DNA from: an endosymbiont of Bathymodiolus septemdierum str. Myojin knoll
GTDB lineage: Bacteria > Pseudomonadota > Gammaproteobacteria > PS1 > Pseudothioglobaceae
Length of the DNA: 64,000 bases
Direction: 5' to 3'
Assembly: GCF_001547755.1 (NCBI RefSeq)
Contig: NZ_AP013042.1
Location: 558,001 to 622,000 of the forward strand
Shown here: positions 9,115 through 17,503 of the stretch, in pieces
Numbering within the stretch: the first letter of the stretch is position 1
How the letters are laid out: every line of letters starts with the position of its first letter
Notes under the pieces: model-generated
The model's input: only the letters and a program-made list of their open reading frames with translations
What the model was told of the DNA's origin: nothing
Databases searched by the model: none
Translations under genes and position numbers: made by a program

Positions 9115-9389
9115 GTAAAAAAACTCCAGATTTTGAAATCCGCTTACTAAGTGCTGTCCGAAAAACCCTAATTTCCATCGCAAAAGACACAATGACCAAG
9201 CCAGGTATGCGTCATCCACTGACAGAACAAACGCAAAAAATGATTACCGATTGTTTAGATATTGTCGTTTCCAGACAAGTGGCAATTGAAAAAGACAGCG
9301 GCACACACACCAAAATGAAACCTGTTTACACCGATGAACAAACGGTGCAAAGCGTTTCTGTTGACGAGCTAAAGAAAACTTTGAACTAG
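9111..9389 (+). CDS. Conserved small protein of unknown function
   Basis: 92 residues, overlapping the nagZ stop by 4 bases (ATGA), so coupled to it. The N-terminal half is basic and helical, with a Met-Arg-His-Pro-Leu segment; the C-terminal 30 residues are acidic and probably disordered. No membrane segment or signal peptide. I do not recognise the family. It closes the rlmD-to-nagZ operon. Confidence 0.7.
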   Translation: MSKKTPDFEIRLLSAVRKTLISIAKDTMTKPGMRHPLTEQTQKMITDCLDIVVSRQVAIEKDSGTHTKMKPVYTDEQTVQSVSVDELKKTLN

Positions 9390-9402
9390 ATTAAGAGTGT
9401 TA

Positions 9403-9963
9403 TTACGAGGCAAGCACTTGAATGTGAAAATGAAAAAATAAACCCTCATATTTATCGTTAATTGCATCATATAAAACTAAAGCACCATCTTGATAAGGTG
9501 TTTCTGGTTGGCTTGGGTAACCTTGATTCATATGTATATCATGTATTCCACCAGGAAAACGAGAACCATAGGCGATTAATCTAGAACCATTTTGAGCGTC
9601 AATATAAGGTTTAATTATTTTTATTATAGTGTTGCTTAAGTCCTCTTTAGATGCTTTAGAAAATTGTTTTTTACTAACAAAACCACCTCTAATATAATCC
9701 AACGCCCCTGATTCTTTGGTTGTTTGTAAATTACAAGCACCATTTTTTATCGTTGCTAAATGACTTAAAAAGTCAGCTGTTAAGTCTTTAATATGAGCAA
9801 AGAAAACTTCAGATTTATCATAATCCTCTATATTGACTGCTATTTTAAAAGGGTCTCCATCGTTGTTTTTGACATAAATATATAAATGTGGATGCGTCCC
9901 TTTTTCAAAATCTTTTAAAGGTATTCCAGCAATCAAACCGTAGTGAATATTAGAGTAAGACAT
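9403..9963 (-). CDS. DUF2278 (YukJ-like) family protein
   Basis: About 186 residues. The N-terminal Tyr-Gly-Leu-Ile-Ala-Gly segment and C-terminal Gly-Ile-His-Asp-Ile-His-Met-Asn-Gln-Gly followed by Gln-Asp-Gly-Ala-Leu are hallmarks of DUF2278. The ATG at 9963 is preferred over the ATG at 9990 because TAGGA lies 9 bases before it and the family begins at this point. Function is unknown. It is convergent with the nagZ operon and lies downstream of a 100-base gap after uvrD. Confidence 0.75.
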   Translation of the reverse strand: MSYSNIHYGLIAGIPLKDFEKGTHPHLYIYVKNNDGDPFKIAVNIEDYDKSEVFFAHIKDLTADFLSHLATIKNGACNLQTTKESGALDYIRGGFVSKKQFSKASKEDLSNTIIKIIKPYIDAQNGSRLIAYGSRFPGGIHDIHMNQGYPSQPETPYQDGALVLYDAINDKYEGLFFHFHIQVLAS

Positions 9964-10098
9964 AATTTTATTCCTATAAAAAAACTTCATATGAGTATAC
10001 CAGAGTCTTGATTAGTTAAGTGGTTCTTTTAGAATTTGAATGGGCGCAATTAAAAATTGCTTAACTCTCTAAATCGCACTGGGGTTTTTGGAAGTTTA

Positions 10099-12264
10099 TT
10101 AAATAAATTCTAAATTAGCGTAAGCACTAATCAGCCATTTTGTGCCTGCGGTTTTGAATTTCACTTGCACTCTGGCACTCTCGCCATCGCCTTCAAAATT
10201 AAGCACAGTGCCAAAGCCAAATTTGGCATGTTTAACAGTTCTGCCAATGGATAAATCGCCATTTGCTTGTGGTTTAATATCTTGATTAAATACATCATCT
10301 TTTTGGTAATTTTGCGGTGTTGCGCCATATTTTTGTTTAATCTGATTAAGATGTTTTTCTGGAAATTCTGACAAGAATCGAGATGGGTAGGCGTAGTTGG
10401 ATTGTCCATGCAAGAAGCGTTTAATGGCGAATGACAGAGTGAGTTTTTTCATTGCACGGGTCATACCAACATAGCATAGACGCCTTTCTTCATCTAATAA
10501 ATGCGGCTCCTCTTTGGACTGCCTAGATGGAAATAGGTCTTCTTCTAAGCCTGCTAAAAATACATACGGAAACTCTAAGCCTTTGGCAGAGTGGATGGTC
10601 ATTAATTGCACATTTTGCGTCGGTGGTGCACTGCTGTCGCCACTAGAATCAAGCGAAGCGAGTGAGATGAAGCCTGTAACTTCGTTCATTTCACTGTCTT
10701 CTTCATGTGTGTATTGTTCGGCAGCGGCAATGAGTTCTTCAAGGTTGGCGGGTTTGCTGCCAGCTTTATCGGTTTTATCGTTGGAATAATAGTCAAATAA
10801 GCCTGATTTTTTAATTAAATAGCCAATTTTTTCAGATAAATCCAAATTCTGGGCATGGTCTTGCATTTCTTCAATCAATTGCATAAATCCGATTAAGGCA
10901 TTGGCAGCGCGGGTTGGTAAAGTAGGTGCCATACTGATAGCCGCTTGAAATAAGCCTGTTTGGTTCATTAACGCATGCTCTCGCACTTTTTCGATGGTGG
11001 CAGCGCCAATACCTCGCGTTGGGAAATTGACGATGCGCTCAAAAGCAACACTGTCTTCGGTATTTTCCATTAAGCGCAAATAACACAAAGCATCTTTAAT
11101 TTCCGCGCGCTCAAAAAATCGCAAACCGCCGTAGATAATATAAGGTACATTGTATTTAATTAAGCGCTCTTCAAAGGCCCTAGATTGTGCATTGGAACGA
11201 TAAAGAATAGCACATTGATTAGCAGGAATGCCATTATTAATGATTTTTTGAATACTGCCAACTACATAATCAGCCTCGTCTATTTCGGTGCGTGCTTCGT
11301 ATAAATCAATCAAATCGCCATCACCTGAATCGGTCCATAGTGATTTACCCATACGGTTTTTATTATTGGCAATGAGTGCATTTGAGGCTTTTAGAATATA
11401 GCCTGTTGAGCGATAATTTTGCTCAAGGCGAATAGTTTGAATCGGTGCAAAATCAGTGCTTAACTTGGTGATATTTTCAATTTTTGCACCACGCCAACCG
11501 TAAATAGATTGGTCGTCATCGCCAACGCAAAAGACATTATTTTTGCCATTGAACAACTGCTGAATCCATCGGTATTGTACGGTATTGGTGTCTTGAAATT
11601 CATCAACTAAGATATGTTGAAAGCGCGTTTGGTAGTAAGTCAACAATTCAGAATTGTTTCTTAATAGCTCGTAACTGCGAACTAATAATTCGGCAAAATC
11701 GATTAAGCCGTTGGCGTTGCAATGATTTTCATAAAAACCAAAGACTTCAAGGCTTTTCTTAACAAAATAATTATGTCCTGCATCGATATCACCTGGGCGA
11801 ATACCTTCATCTTTTTGCTGATTAATAAACCACTGCACTTTACGGACGGGAAACTTGGATTCATCAATGCTATTTTCTTTCATTAAGCGTTTAACAATGC
11901 GATACTGGTCTTGCTGATCAAGAATCTGAAATTGCGGACTGAGGTTGGCTTCGGCAGCGTGGGTGCGTAATAATCGGTGTGCCAAACCATGGAAAGTGCC
12001 AACCCACATTGTTCTAATTGGTCGCCTCAACAACACTTCAAGGCGTTCACGCATTTCTTTAGATGCTTTATTGGTAAAGGTTACCGCTAAAATTGCATCA
12101 ATCGGTACATTTTTTTGTGTAACCAGATAGGCGATGCGATGTGTCAGCACACGGGTCTTGCCAGAGCCCGCACCTGCGAGTATTAAGGCATTTTGAGTGT
12201 TGTCCAAGACAACTGATTGAGATTGATTGTCGTTAAGTCCGTCGATTATTTCAGATAAATGCAT
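10099..12264 (-). CDS. uvrD: DNA helicase II UvrD
   Basis: 721 residues (E. coli 720), superfamily 1A 3'-5' helicase. Motif I Ala-Gly-Ala-Gly-Ser-Gly-Lys-Thr is at about 31-38, motif II Val-Asp-Glu-Phe-Gln-Asp-Thr at about 219, motif III Gly-Asp-Asp-Asp-Gln-Ser-Ile-Tyr at about 246, motif V Thr-Ile-His-Ser-Ala-Lys-Gly-Leu-Glu at about 560, and motif VI Arg-Arg-Leu-Cys-Tyr-Val-Gly-Met-Thr-Arg-Ala at about 600. The C-terminal 45 residues form the Tudor-like domain typical of UvrD/PcrA rather than Rep. It acts in nucleotide excision and mismatch repair. Single gene. Confidence 0.95.
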   Translation of the reverse strand: MHLSEIIDGLNDNQSQSVVLDNTQNALILAGAGSGKTRVLTHRIAYLVTQKNVPIDAILAVTFTNKASKEMRERLEVLLRRPIRTMWVGTFHGLAHRLLRTHAAEANLSPQFQILDQQDQYRIVKRLMKENSIDESKFPVRKVQWFINQQKDEGIRPGDIDAGHNYFVKKSLEVFGFYENHCNANGLIDFAELLVRSYELLRNNSELLTYYQTRFQHILVDEFQDTNTVQYRWIQQLFNGKNNVFCVGDDDQSIYGWRGAKIENITKLSTDFAPIQTIRLEQNYRSTGYILKASNALIANNKNRMGKSLWTDSGDGDLIDLYEARTEIDEADYVVGSIQKIINNGIPANQCAILYRSNAQSRAFEERLIKYNVPYIIYGGLRFFERAEIKDALCYLRLMENTEDSVAFERIVNFPTRGIGAATIEKVREHALMNQTGLFQAAISMAPTLPTRAANALIGFMQLIEEMQDHAQNLDLSEKIGYLIKKSGLFDYYSNDKTDKAGSKPANLEELIAAAEQYTHEEDSEMNEVTGFISLASLDSSGDSSAPPTQNVQLMTIHSAKGLEFPYVFLAGLEEDLFPSRQSKEEPHLLDEERRLCYVGMTRAMKKLTLSFAIKRFLHGQSNYAYPSRFLSEFPEKHLNQIKQKYGATPQNYQKDDVFNQDIKPQANGDLSIGRTVKHAKFGFGTVLNFEGDGESARVQVKFKTAGTKWLISAYANLEFI

Positions 12265-12393
12265 GCTTTTTTATTGTATTTTTTTTATAAGTGGTTATAA
12301 TATTACCTTTCTCTTATATCCCAAGATTAAATTGGCTTATAAGAAGTGAGAAATTATAGACTTTATTTATTATTATATTAAGGAGTATCAGCA

Positions 12394-12579
12394 ATGACAT
12401 ACTACGAAGGCGTTAAAAAAATGGAAGAAATGGGTGTAAACGATAATTATATTCAAGGTTGGGTCGCTGGTTTCTTACATAACCCTGAAATTGAAGAGCA
12501 AAGAGTCACCGATGAGTATGAATCAGGTTACGAAGATGGTAAAGAGCAAACTGATGCCAACTTTTCAAACTTCTGTTAA
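12394..12579 (+). CDS. Small RMF-like protein (tentative)
   Basis: 61 residues, preceded by AAGGAG with good spacing and a leader of about 130 bases with inverted repeats. It has two aromatic-x-x-Gly motifs: Gly-Trp-Val-Ala-Gly at about 21 and Gly-Tyr-Glu-Asp-Gly at about 45. This recalls ribosome modulation factor, which carries similar Gly-Tyr/Trp-x-x-Gly motifs, but the spacing and order differ and the protein is acidic rather than basic, so the link is weak inference. A strong terminator follows 21 bases after the stop, so it forms its own transcription unit. Confidence 0.7.
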   Translation: MTYYEGVKKMEEMGVNDNYIQGWVAGFLHNPEIEEQRVTDEYESGYEDGKEQTDANFSNFC

Positions 12580-12600
12580 TCTTCGATTAAATGAATTTAA

Positions 12601-12626
12601 AAAAGCCCCGTTTTACGGGGCTTTTT
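12601..12626 (+). terminator. Rho-independent terminator
   Basis: Stem AAAAGCCCCG / CGGGGCTTTT (10 bp) with loop TTTTA and a T-run. It ends the small-gene transcript. The epmB start codon lies only 6 bases beyond it, so epmB would be expressed by read-through or from a promoter inside the small gene. Confidence 0.92.
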
Positions 12627-12631
12627 ACTTT

Positions 12632-13573
12632 ATGAGTAATAATTGGCAACACAACACACGCAATACGCTAAAAGGGGCAAATAGTTGTAATGCGTTTTTT
12701 GAAACCCAACAGTTTCAAGATCAAAGTTTTCCAATTAAAATTCCTTTGGATTTCGCCAATCTTATTGATAAGAATAATCCAAACGACCCTTTATTAAAAC
12801 AAGTCATCAGTGTAGATACTCAAAAACAAATAGGCTTCAGCGAGTCACCTTTAGAGGATGAAAGTAACGCTCCTGTTGCAGGTCTTATTCACAAATACCC
12901 CAATCGGGTTTTATTGATTGCCTCCAGAGTTTGCGCTATTCATTGTCAGTATTGTTTCCGTCAGAATTTTGATTACAACGGGCATGATGCGATTAGCAAT
13001 TGGTCGGCAATTGAAGATTATATTTGCCAACATACAGAAATCAATGAAGTGATATTGAGTGGCGGCGACCCACTCAGTTTGAATGATGAAAAATTGCAAT
13101 CACTTATTACCTATATTGAAAATATTTCCCACATTAAAACTCTACGCATTCACACGCGTAGCGTTGTGGTAACACCAAGTAGGATAACGCCTGAATTGGT
13201 GATAATGTTAGCTAAGAGCAGACTTAATATGGTATTGGTATTGCACATTAATCACGCTAATGAGCTCTCAGATGCCTTTGCCAAAGCGGTGCAAAAATTG
13301 ACCAATATTACCTTGCTCAATCAGTCGGTTTTATTAAAGGGTGTGAATGATTCTGTTAGTGTATTGAGTGAATTGTCGCTAGGCTTGTTTGACTTGGGTA
13401 TTTTGCCGTATTATTTGCATCTATTAGACAAGGTAATCGGCTCCGAGCATTTCTTAGTGGATGACAAGGATGCTATTAAGTTACACAAAACTTTGAGTAA
13501 AAAACTCAGTGGTTATTTGGTGCCAAAATTGGTTAGAGATGAAAATTTAGAAATGAAAACTTTGGTTACTTGA
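12632..13573 (+). CDS. epmB: EF-P-(R)-beta-lysyl formation enzyme EpmB (radical SAM)
   Basis: 313 residues from the ATG at 12632. An in-frame upstream ATG at 12491 would run through the previous gene and the terminator, and is rejected. The radical SAM cluster motif Cys-Ala-Ile-His-Cys-Gln-Tyr-Cys is at about 100-107, followed by Ser-Gly-Gly-Asp-Pro at about 144. It is a KamA-family 2,3-aminomutase that makes beta-lysine for modification of elongation factor P. It lacks the long C-terminal extension of true lysine 2,3-aminomutases. EpmA and EF-P are not in this window. Its end overlaps the convergent thioredoxin gene by 8 bases. Confidence 0.9.
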   Translation: MSNNWQHNTRNTLKGANSCNAFFETQQFQDQSFPIKIPLDFANLIDKNNPNDPLLKQVISVDTQKQIGFSESPLEDESNAPVAGLIHKYPNRVLLIASRVCAIHCQYCFRQNFDYNGHDAISNWSAIEDYICQHTEINEVILSGGDPLSLNDEKLQSLITYIENISHIKTLRIHTRSVVVTPSRITPELVIMLAKSRLNMVLVLHINHANELSDAFAKAVQKLTNITLLNQSVLLKGVNDSVSVLSELSLGLFDLGILPYYLHLLDKVIGSEHFLVDDKDAIKLHKTLSKKLSGYLVPKLVRDENLEMKTLVT

Positions 13574-14066
13574 CTTTGGTCGCTTTCTTTAAAGTTTCCA
13601 TATCGATTGCACCCGTATAATATTGAACCAATGCACCATCTGGCGCGTAAACGAAGGTCGTTGGCATGCCGATAATTTCACCAAATTTACTAAATGCAGG
13701 GCGGTTGCCTTCGGTAGATAGGATGATTGGATAATTCACCATAAAGGTATCAGTGAATTCAGTAATTTTTTCCTTGTCAGCGTCTTCATAATCCATCCCC
13801 AAAATTTCCACCTTGTCTGAATATTTTTTATAAAAATCTACAAAATCGGGAATCTCTTTTCGGCAAGGCGGACACCAGGTTGCCCAAAAATTTACCACTA
13901 AGAATTTTCCCTTAATAGTTTCATTATTGTGAGTTTTTCCATCTGTATCTACCACTGAAAATTCAGGTAATTGAACAGTTTTTTTAGTAAAAAGACTGTC
14001 AAGTGAAAGTGCTTGAACCGCACCCAAAGAAAAAGTGAGAGCGAGTATAATGAGCGTTTTTTTCAT
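13566..14066 (-). CDS. TlpA/ResA-like periplasmic thioredoxin
   Basis: 166 residues from the ATG at 14066; an upstream ATG at 14123 lies inside the divergent gene and is rejected because the signal peptide begins at 14066. Residues 1-21 form a signal peptide ending in Val-Gln-Ala. The AhpC/TSA-thioredoxin fold carries Trp-Cys-Pro-Pro-Cys (about 68-72) and a cis-Pro in Gly-Met-Pro-Thr-Thr (about 131). Such proteins keep apocytochrome or other periplasmic thiols reduced. Start codons of this gene and the arsC-like gene are only 14 bases apart, so each promoter must lie inside the other gene. Confidence 0.87.
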   Translation of the reverse strand: MKKTLIILALTFSLGAVQALSLDSLFTKKTVQLPEFSVVDTDGKTHNNETIKGKFLVVNFWATWCPPCRKEIPDFVDFYKKYSDKVEILGMDYEDADKEKITEFTDTFMVNYPIILSTEGNRPAFSKFGEIIGMPTTFVYAPDGALVQYYTGAIDMETLKKATKVK

Positions 14067-14080
14067 AAAAAGAGGTTCCA

Positions 14081-14428
14081 ATGACTGTAAAAATTTACCA
14101 TAATCCAAGATGTACAAAATCAAGGTTAACTTTAAGTATTTTAGAGGAAAAAGGTGTTATTTTTGAAGTAATTGAGTATCTTAAAAAACCACCAACTACC
14201 GAAGAATTAAAAGCGCTACTTAAAGACTTGAATATAGACGCTAGAATGCTGATGCGTACTCACGAAGCCCCGTATAAAGACAACAATTTAGACGATAAAT
14301 CCTTGAGTGAAGAGGATTTAATTCAAGCAATGATTAATAACCCAATCTTGATTGAGCGTCCGATTGTGAGAACGAAAAAGGGCGTTGTTATCGGACGACC
14401 ACCTGAAAATATTTTAGCGATTATTTAA
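14081..14428 (+). CDS. Arsenate reductase-like protein (ArsC/YfgD family)
   Basis: 115 residues, thioredoxin fold. Catalytic Cys11 in His-Asn-Pro-Arg-Cys-Thr-Lys-Ser, and the Arg-Pro-Ile-Val and Gly-Arg-Pro-Pro-Glu segments near the C-terminus, are conserved features of glutaredoxin-dependent arsenate reductases. There is no ars operon nearby, so the physiological substrate may differ (YfgD-type). AGAGG precedes the ATG. Its end overlaps the convergent GST gene by 4 bases. Confidence 0.85.
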   Translation: MTVKIYHNPRCTKSRLTLSILEEKGVIFEVIEYLKKPPTTEELKALLKDLNIDARMLMRTHEAPYKDNNLDDKSLSEEDLIQAMINNPILIERPIVRTKKGVVIGRPPENILAII

Positions 14429-15084
14429 TCAATAAGTAGCGTTGATAAATAACCTTCACGGTTTTCAATGTTAGATAAATAAACATCATCCAGGCCCTCA
14501 TCCACTGAATTTTTAACCACATCTAAAGCCAAAATTTCATCACTCCAAGCTTTAATTTCAGGCAGTTCTAATAATGAAACAGCATTGTCAGTGAATTCAT
14601 TAATCCATGCAAGGCGCATAAATATAGGGGCAAACGCTGCATCAATCATATTGAATTCATTGCCATTAAAGAACTTTCCTTGGGTTTTTGCCATGCTGAC
14701 TTTTGCGAATTTTTGCATTAATTCGGTTTTCGCTGCATTAAATTTTTCTTCATTGCCAGTAATGATATTAAACATATCACCCAACATATCTGACGAATAA
14801 ATAATCCAAGAACGGTTATTCGCTGCTTTGATGATATTAGTGGGATGAAGGCTTTTTTCGCTAATTTCATTGATAAATTCGGTAATCACTAGCGACTCAA
14901 AAATCGGCGTGTCATCGGCTTTCAGCAAAGGCACTTGTCCAGTCGGAGAGATTTCCTTGAACCAATCAGGTGGGTCCATTGGATTGATATAAGTCATTTT
15001 ATAATCAACATTTTGTGCGTTTAATGAGATAATCGCTCGTTGTGCAAAAGGGCAAAGTTTAAAACTGATTAATTCTAATTTCAT
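14425..15084 (-). CDS. Glutathione S-transferase family protein
   Basis: 219 residues. N-terminal thioredoxin-like domain with Leu-Cys-Pro-Phe-Ala-Gln-Arg (Cys11), as in omega-class GSTs; the cis-Pro motif Gln-Val-Pro-Leu-Leu and glutathione-site Glu-Ser follow at about 52-66. The remainder is the helical C-terminal domain. The Cys-Pro-Phe motif suggests thiol-transferase or glutathionyl-reductase activity rather than conjugation. Last gene of a minus-strand run after rlmH. Confidence 0.82.
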   Translation of the reverse strand: MKLELISFKLCPFAQRAIISLNAQNVDYKMTYINPMDPPDWFKEISPTGQVPLLKADDTPIFESLVITEFINEISEKSLHPTNIIKAANNRSWIIYSSDMLGDMFNIITGNEEKFNAAKTELMQKFAKVSMAKTQGKFFNGNEFNMIDAAFAPIFMRLAWINEFTDNAVSLLELPEIKAWSDEILALDVVKNSVDEGLDDVYLSNIENREGYLSTLLID

Positions 15085-15095
15085 AGGTTTCTCCG

Positions 15096-15563
15096 TTATT
15101 CCCGATGATAGGGGTGGTTAATTAATAATGAATGGGCGCGATAAATTTGCTCTACGGCTAGTAATCGCGCCATCGAATGTGGCAAAGTGAGATTTGACAA
15201 GCCCCACAATTGTGTTGCTTTTTGTTTTACTTCATCGCTCAAACCATCTGCGCCGCCAATTAGCAGTGACACTGTATCACCATTTTGTTGCCATTTTTTC
15301 ATTGCATTAGCAATCTCCTTGGTGGTATTTTGCTTTCCATGCTCGTCAAGGGCAATAATAACACTTGACCCCGTGCAGCCTTTCAGTAGTAATTCACCTT
15401 CAGATATTTTGATTTGTTCGATATTGGTATTTTTGCGTTTTTGCCCTTCAGGAGTTAGCAGGCTAAAATTCATTTCTCGTGGTAATTGCTTTTGATAATG
15501 GTTGATACCTGCCTGTATCCATTCTGGCATTTTTTTCCCAATGGCAATCAGGCTAACCTTCAT
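15096..15563 (-). CDS. rlmH: 23S rRNA pseudouridine1915 N3-methyltransferase RlmH
   Basis: 155 residues (E. coli 155), SPOUT fold. The SAM knot segment Leu-Leu-Ile-Gly-Gly-Ala-Asp-Gly-Leu at about 102 and the invariant C-terminus Asn-His-Pro-Tyr-His-Arg-Glu are present. It methylates pseudouridine 1915 of helix 69 on assembled 70S ribosomes. It directly follows rsfS with no gap, the usual pairing. Confidence 0.96.
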   Translation of the reverse strand: MKVSLIAIGKKMPEWIQAGINHYQKQLPREMNFSLLTPEGQKRKNTNIEQIKISEGELLLKGCTGSSVIIALDEHGKQNTTKEIANAMKKWQQNGDTVSLLIGGADGLSDEVKQKATQLWGLSNLTLPHSMARLLAVEQIYRAHSLLINHPYHRE

Positions 15564-15929
15564 TTATGCGTTGTTATCCTTAATAGGGGCACTATCTTCG
15601 GCTTCATCTGCACCCGTCCACAATTTCTCTAACTTGTAAAATTCTCTGGTTTTCGCACTCATAACATGCACCACCACTTCGGCTAAATCCACCAAAATCC
15701 AATGCCCTGTTTCCGTACCTTCAATGCCAACGACTTTCATTCCAAGGCGCTTTGCCTCAATCTTCACATTGTTAGCAATGCCTCGCGTATGCTGTGTTGA
15801 ACGCCCTGTGGCAATTACAATCGCCTCGATATCCGCACTTTGATCTAACACTTTCAGGGTAACGATATCCTCGCCTTTGAGTTCTTCAATAATGTCAGTA
15901 ACTGCTGCTAATTGCTGTTTTAAATTCAT
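15564..15929 (-). CDS. rsfS: Ribosome silencing factor RsfS
   Basis: 121 residues, DUF143/Iojap family. Visible features are Ala-Thr-Gly-Arg-Ser-Thr-Gln-His at about 40, Gly-Ile-Glu-Gly-Thr-Glu-Thr-Gly-His-Trp-Ile-Leu-Val-Asp at about 73-86, and Val-Val-Val-His-Val-Met at about 90. It binds ribosomal protein uL14 and blocks subunit joining under starvation. Overlaps nadD by 4 bases. Confidence 0.96.
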   Translation of the reverse strand: MNLKQQLAAVTDIIEELKGEDIVTLKVLDQSADIEAIVIATGRSTQHTRGIANNVKIEAKRLGMKVVGIEGTETGHWILVDLAEVVVHVMSAKTREFYKLEKLWTGADEAEDSAPIKDNNA

Positions 15930-16477
15930 AAGTCTCGCAAATAATTAATAATGTTTTCTGGCAATAATCCAGATAAATCTTGATGGTTGTGTATTTTACT
16001 GCGAATTTGCGTCGATGAAACATTAACCAGTGCTGTTTTTGCAAAATAAGCATCAAAGTCTAGATTTGAATGTGGAATATTGCTATGACGAGGCAATACT
16101 ACCAGTTGTGCATACGCTTTAAACTGCTGACAATCTTTCCAAGTGTCCAACACTTTAAAACTGTCCGCCCCGATAATTAACGCCACTATCTCATCTGGAT
16201 AATCCATCTTAATCTGTTTTAGTGTATCGATCGTATAAGATGCACTTTTTCGTTCCATTTCCCGTGTGTCAATTTTTAATTCCTCAAATTCATCTAACGC
16301 CAATGTCAACATTTCCAAGCGTTGCTGATTTGAAAACTGCAACTCGTCCTTGTGCACAGGTTCTTTACATGGCATTAAAAAAAGTTGTGTTAAATTTAAT
16401 TCCTCTTTAATCGCACGCGCCGTGTGTAAATGCCCATAATGCACCGGATCAAATGAACCCCCATAAAATCCAATCAC
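15926..16477 (-). CDS. nadD: Nicotinate-nucleotide adenylyltransferase NadD
   Basis: 183 residues. The N-terminal Gly-Gly-Ser-Phe-Asp-Pro-Val-His-Tyr-Gly-His nucleotidyltransferase signature is at residues 6-16, and the C-terminal Ser-Ser-Thr-Gln-Ile-Arg motif at about 155. It makes nicotinate adenine dinucleotide in NAD synthesis. A little shorter than E. coli NadD (213). It overlaps both rsfS and the metallo-hydrolase gene by 4 bases. Confidence 0.94.
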   Translation of the reverse strand: MIGFYGGSFDPVHYGHLHTARAIKEELNLTQLFLMPCKEPVHKDELQFSNQQRLEMLTLALDEFEELKIDTREMERKSASYTIDTLKQIKMDYPDEIVALIIGADSFKVLDTWKDCQQFKAYAQLVVLPRHSNIPHSNLDFDAYFAKTALVNVSSTQIRSKIHNHQDLSGLLPENIINYLRDL

Positions 16478-17196
16478 AACATTGCCTGAATTTCCATTTT
16501 GGTCAACGCATCTGTTGGATAAGCAATTAACCCCTGCGACATTCCATTCACAAATTTAACAAAATCCGTCTCATTGTCAATCACTAAATACGCATTCCCT
16601 GCTTTTTGTTCGCCCATCGTCGTCTCAACCTTACACCCATAATCATGCCCACAATGCAACATTGATTTATTGTCTACCTTTTTGAGTTTCTGCATTGATT
16701 GATAAAATTCATTCACATTACCCCCTGGCATTGTGCAATGTCCTGCCCCAAATACAAATAGTGTATCTCCAACAATCAAATGCTTGTCCAATGAGTAGCA
16801 AATCCCACCCCCTGTGTGCCCTGGTGTATTAATCACCGTTGCTGAAGTTTCTCCTAATTGCACTATTTCACCATCCTTCACAGTTCGCACTTCGTGGGTA
16901 ATATCCAGCCAAGGTAATTCATTTACCCCTACTGTAATCACCGCTCCCGTTTTATCCGCCAATTCATCCGCCGCGTTGGTGTGATCCCCGTGCCAATGTG
17001 TTAGCCAAATATCTGTCAGCGTGTAGCCCTTATTCGCAATGCGTTGCAAAAACAAATCTGCCTCCCAGGCTGGATCGACAATCGCACAGCGCTTTGACGC
17101 ATGGTCAAAAATAAGATGAATAGAATTCTCATAAACCCCACGATGATAAAGGATTTCCAAAGTAAATTTTTTTTCTGTGTAAGTTTTTATTAGCAT
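16474..17196 (-). CDS. Metallo-beta-lactamase fold hydrolase (glyoxalase II-like)
   Basis: 240 residues. The zinc motif Thr-His-Trp-His-Gly-Asp-His is at about 66-72, a third His lies in Asn-Thr-Pro-Gly-His-Thr-Gly-Gly at about 124, the bridging Asp in Val-Gly-Asp-Thr-Leu at about 143, and a final His in Leu-His-Cys-Gly-His-Asp at about 183. This set matches glyoxalase II and persulfide dioxygenase relatives. The exact substrate cannot be assigned. First gene of the operon MBL-nadD-rsfS-rlmH-GST. Confidence 0.85.
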   Translation of the reverse strand: MLIKTYTEKKFTLEILYHRGVYENSIHLIFDHASKRCAIVDPAWEADLFLQRIANKGYTLTDIWLTHWHGDHTNAADELADKTGAVITVGVNELPWLDITHEVRTVKDGEIVQLGETSATVINTPGHTGGGICYSLDKHLIVGDTLFVFGAGHCTMPGGNVNEFYQSMQKLKKVDNKSMLHCGHDYGCKVETTMGEQKAGNAYLVIDNETDFVKFVNGMSQGLIAYPTDALTKMEIQAML

Positions 17197-17231
17197 AGTG
17201 GTATTTTACCTATTTTCCTCTAAAAATACAC

Positions 17232-17259
17232 TTGACTAATCCACATTACAGACTATAAT
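17232..17259 (+). promoter_or_regulatory. Promoter of the tRNA-Ala/tRNA-Glu transcript
   Basis: TTGACT at 17232-17237 and TATAAT at 17254-17259, spacer 16 bp, 30 bases before tRNA-Ala. A good sigma-70 match in the right place. Confidence 0.8.
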
Positions 17260-17289
17260 TTACCCTTTTTGCTTGGCAGTCACTTTATT

Positions 17290-17365
17290 GGGGCTATAGC
17301 TCAGCTGGGAGAGCACGACACTGGCAGTGTCGGGGTCAGCGGTTCGATCCCGCTTAGCTCCACCA
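17290..17365 (+). tRNA. tRNA-Ala (GGC)
   Basis: 76 nt with encoded CCA. Acceptor GGGGCTA pairs with TAGCTCC, anticodon stem CGACA/TGTCG encloses loop CTGGCAG (anticodon GGC), and the T loop is TTCGATC. It shares a promoter with tRNA-Glu, 15 bases downstream. Confidence 0.97.
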
Positions 17366-17380
17366 TAGCAAAAAAATTAT

Positions 17381-17455
17381 GTCGCCTTCGTCTATCGGTT
17401 AGGACCCCAGGTTTTCATCCTGGTAAGAGGAGTTCGATTCTCCTAGGCGATGCCA
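17381..17455 (+). tRNA. tRNA-Glu (TTC), prophage attachment target
   Basis: 75 nt with encoded CCA. Acceptor GTCGCCT/AGGCGAT, anticodon stem CCAGG/CCTGG and loop TTTTCAT (anticodon TTC). The last 27 bases (17429-17455) are repeated at 49122, so the prophage integrated in the 3' part of this gene and left it functional. Confidence 0.97.
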
Positions 17456-17458
17456 AAC
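17429..17458 (+). repeat. attL core (30-bp direct repeat)
   Basis: Identical to 49122-49151. It begins in the T arm of tRNA-Glu, spans the acceptor 3' strand and CCA, and extends three bases beyond. The flanking bases differ on both sides, which defines the limits. Confidence 0.95.
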
Positions 17459-17503
17459 TAACCTTTGGTATCAGTGCATTTTAGGCATTGTTATCAACGG
17501 ATG

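Noticed and set aside
12491-12631. N-terminal extension of epmB
   Set aside because: It would overlap the small gene and a strong terminator; the family starts at 12632.
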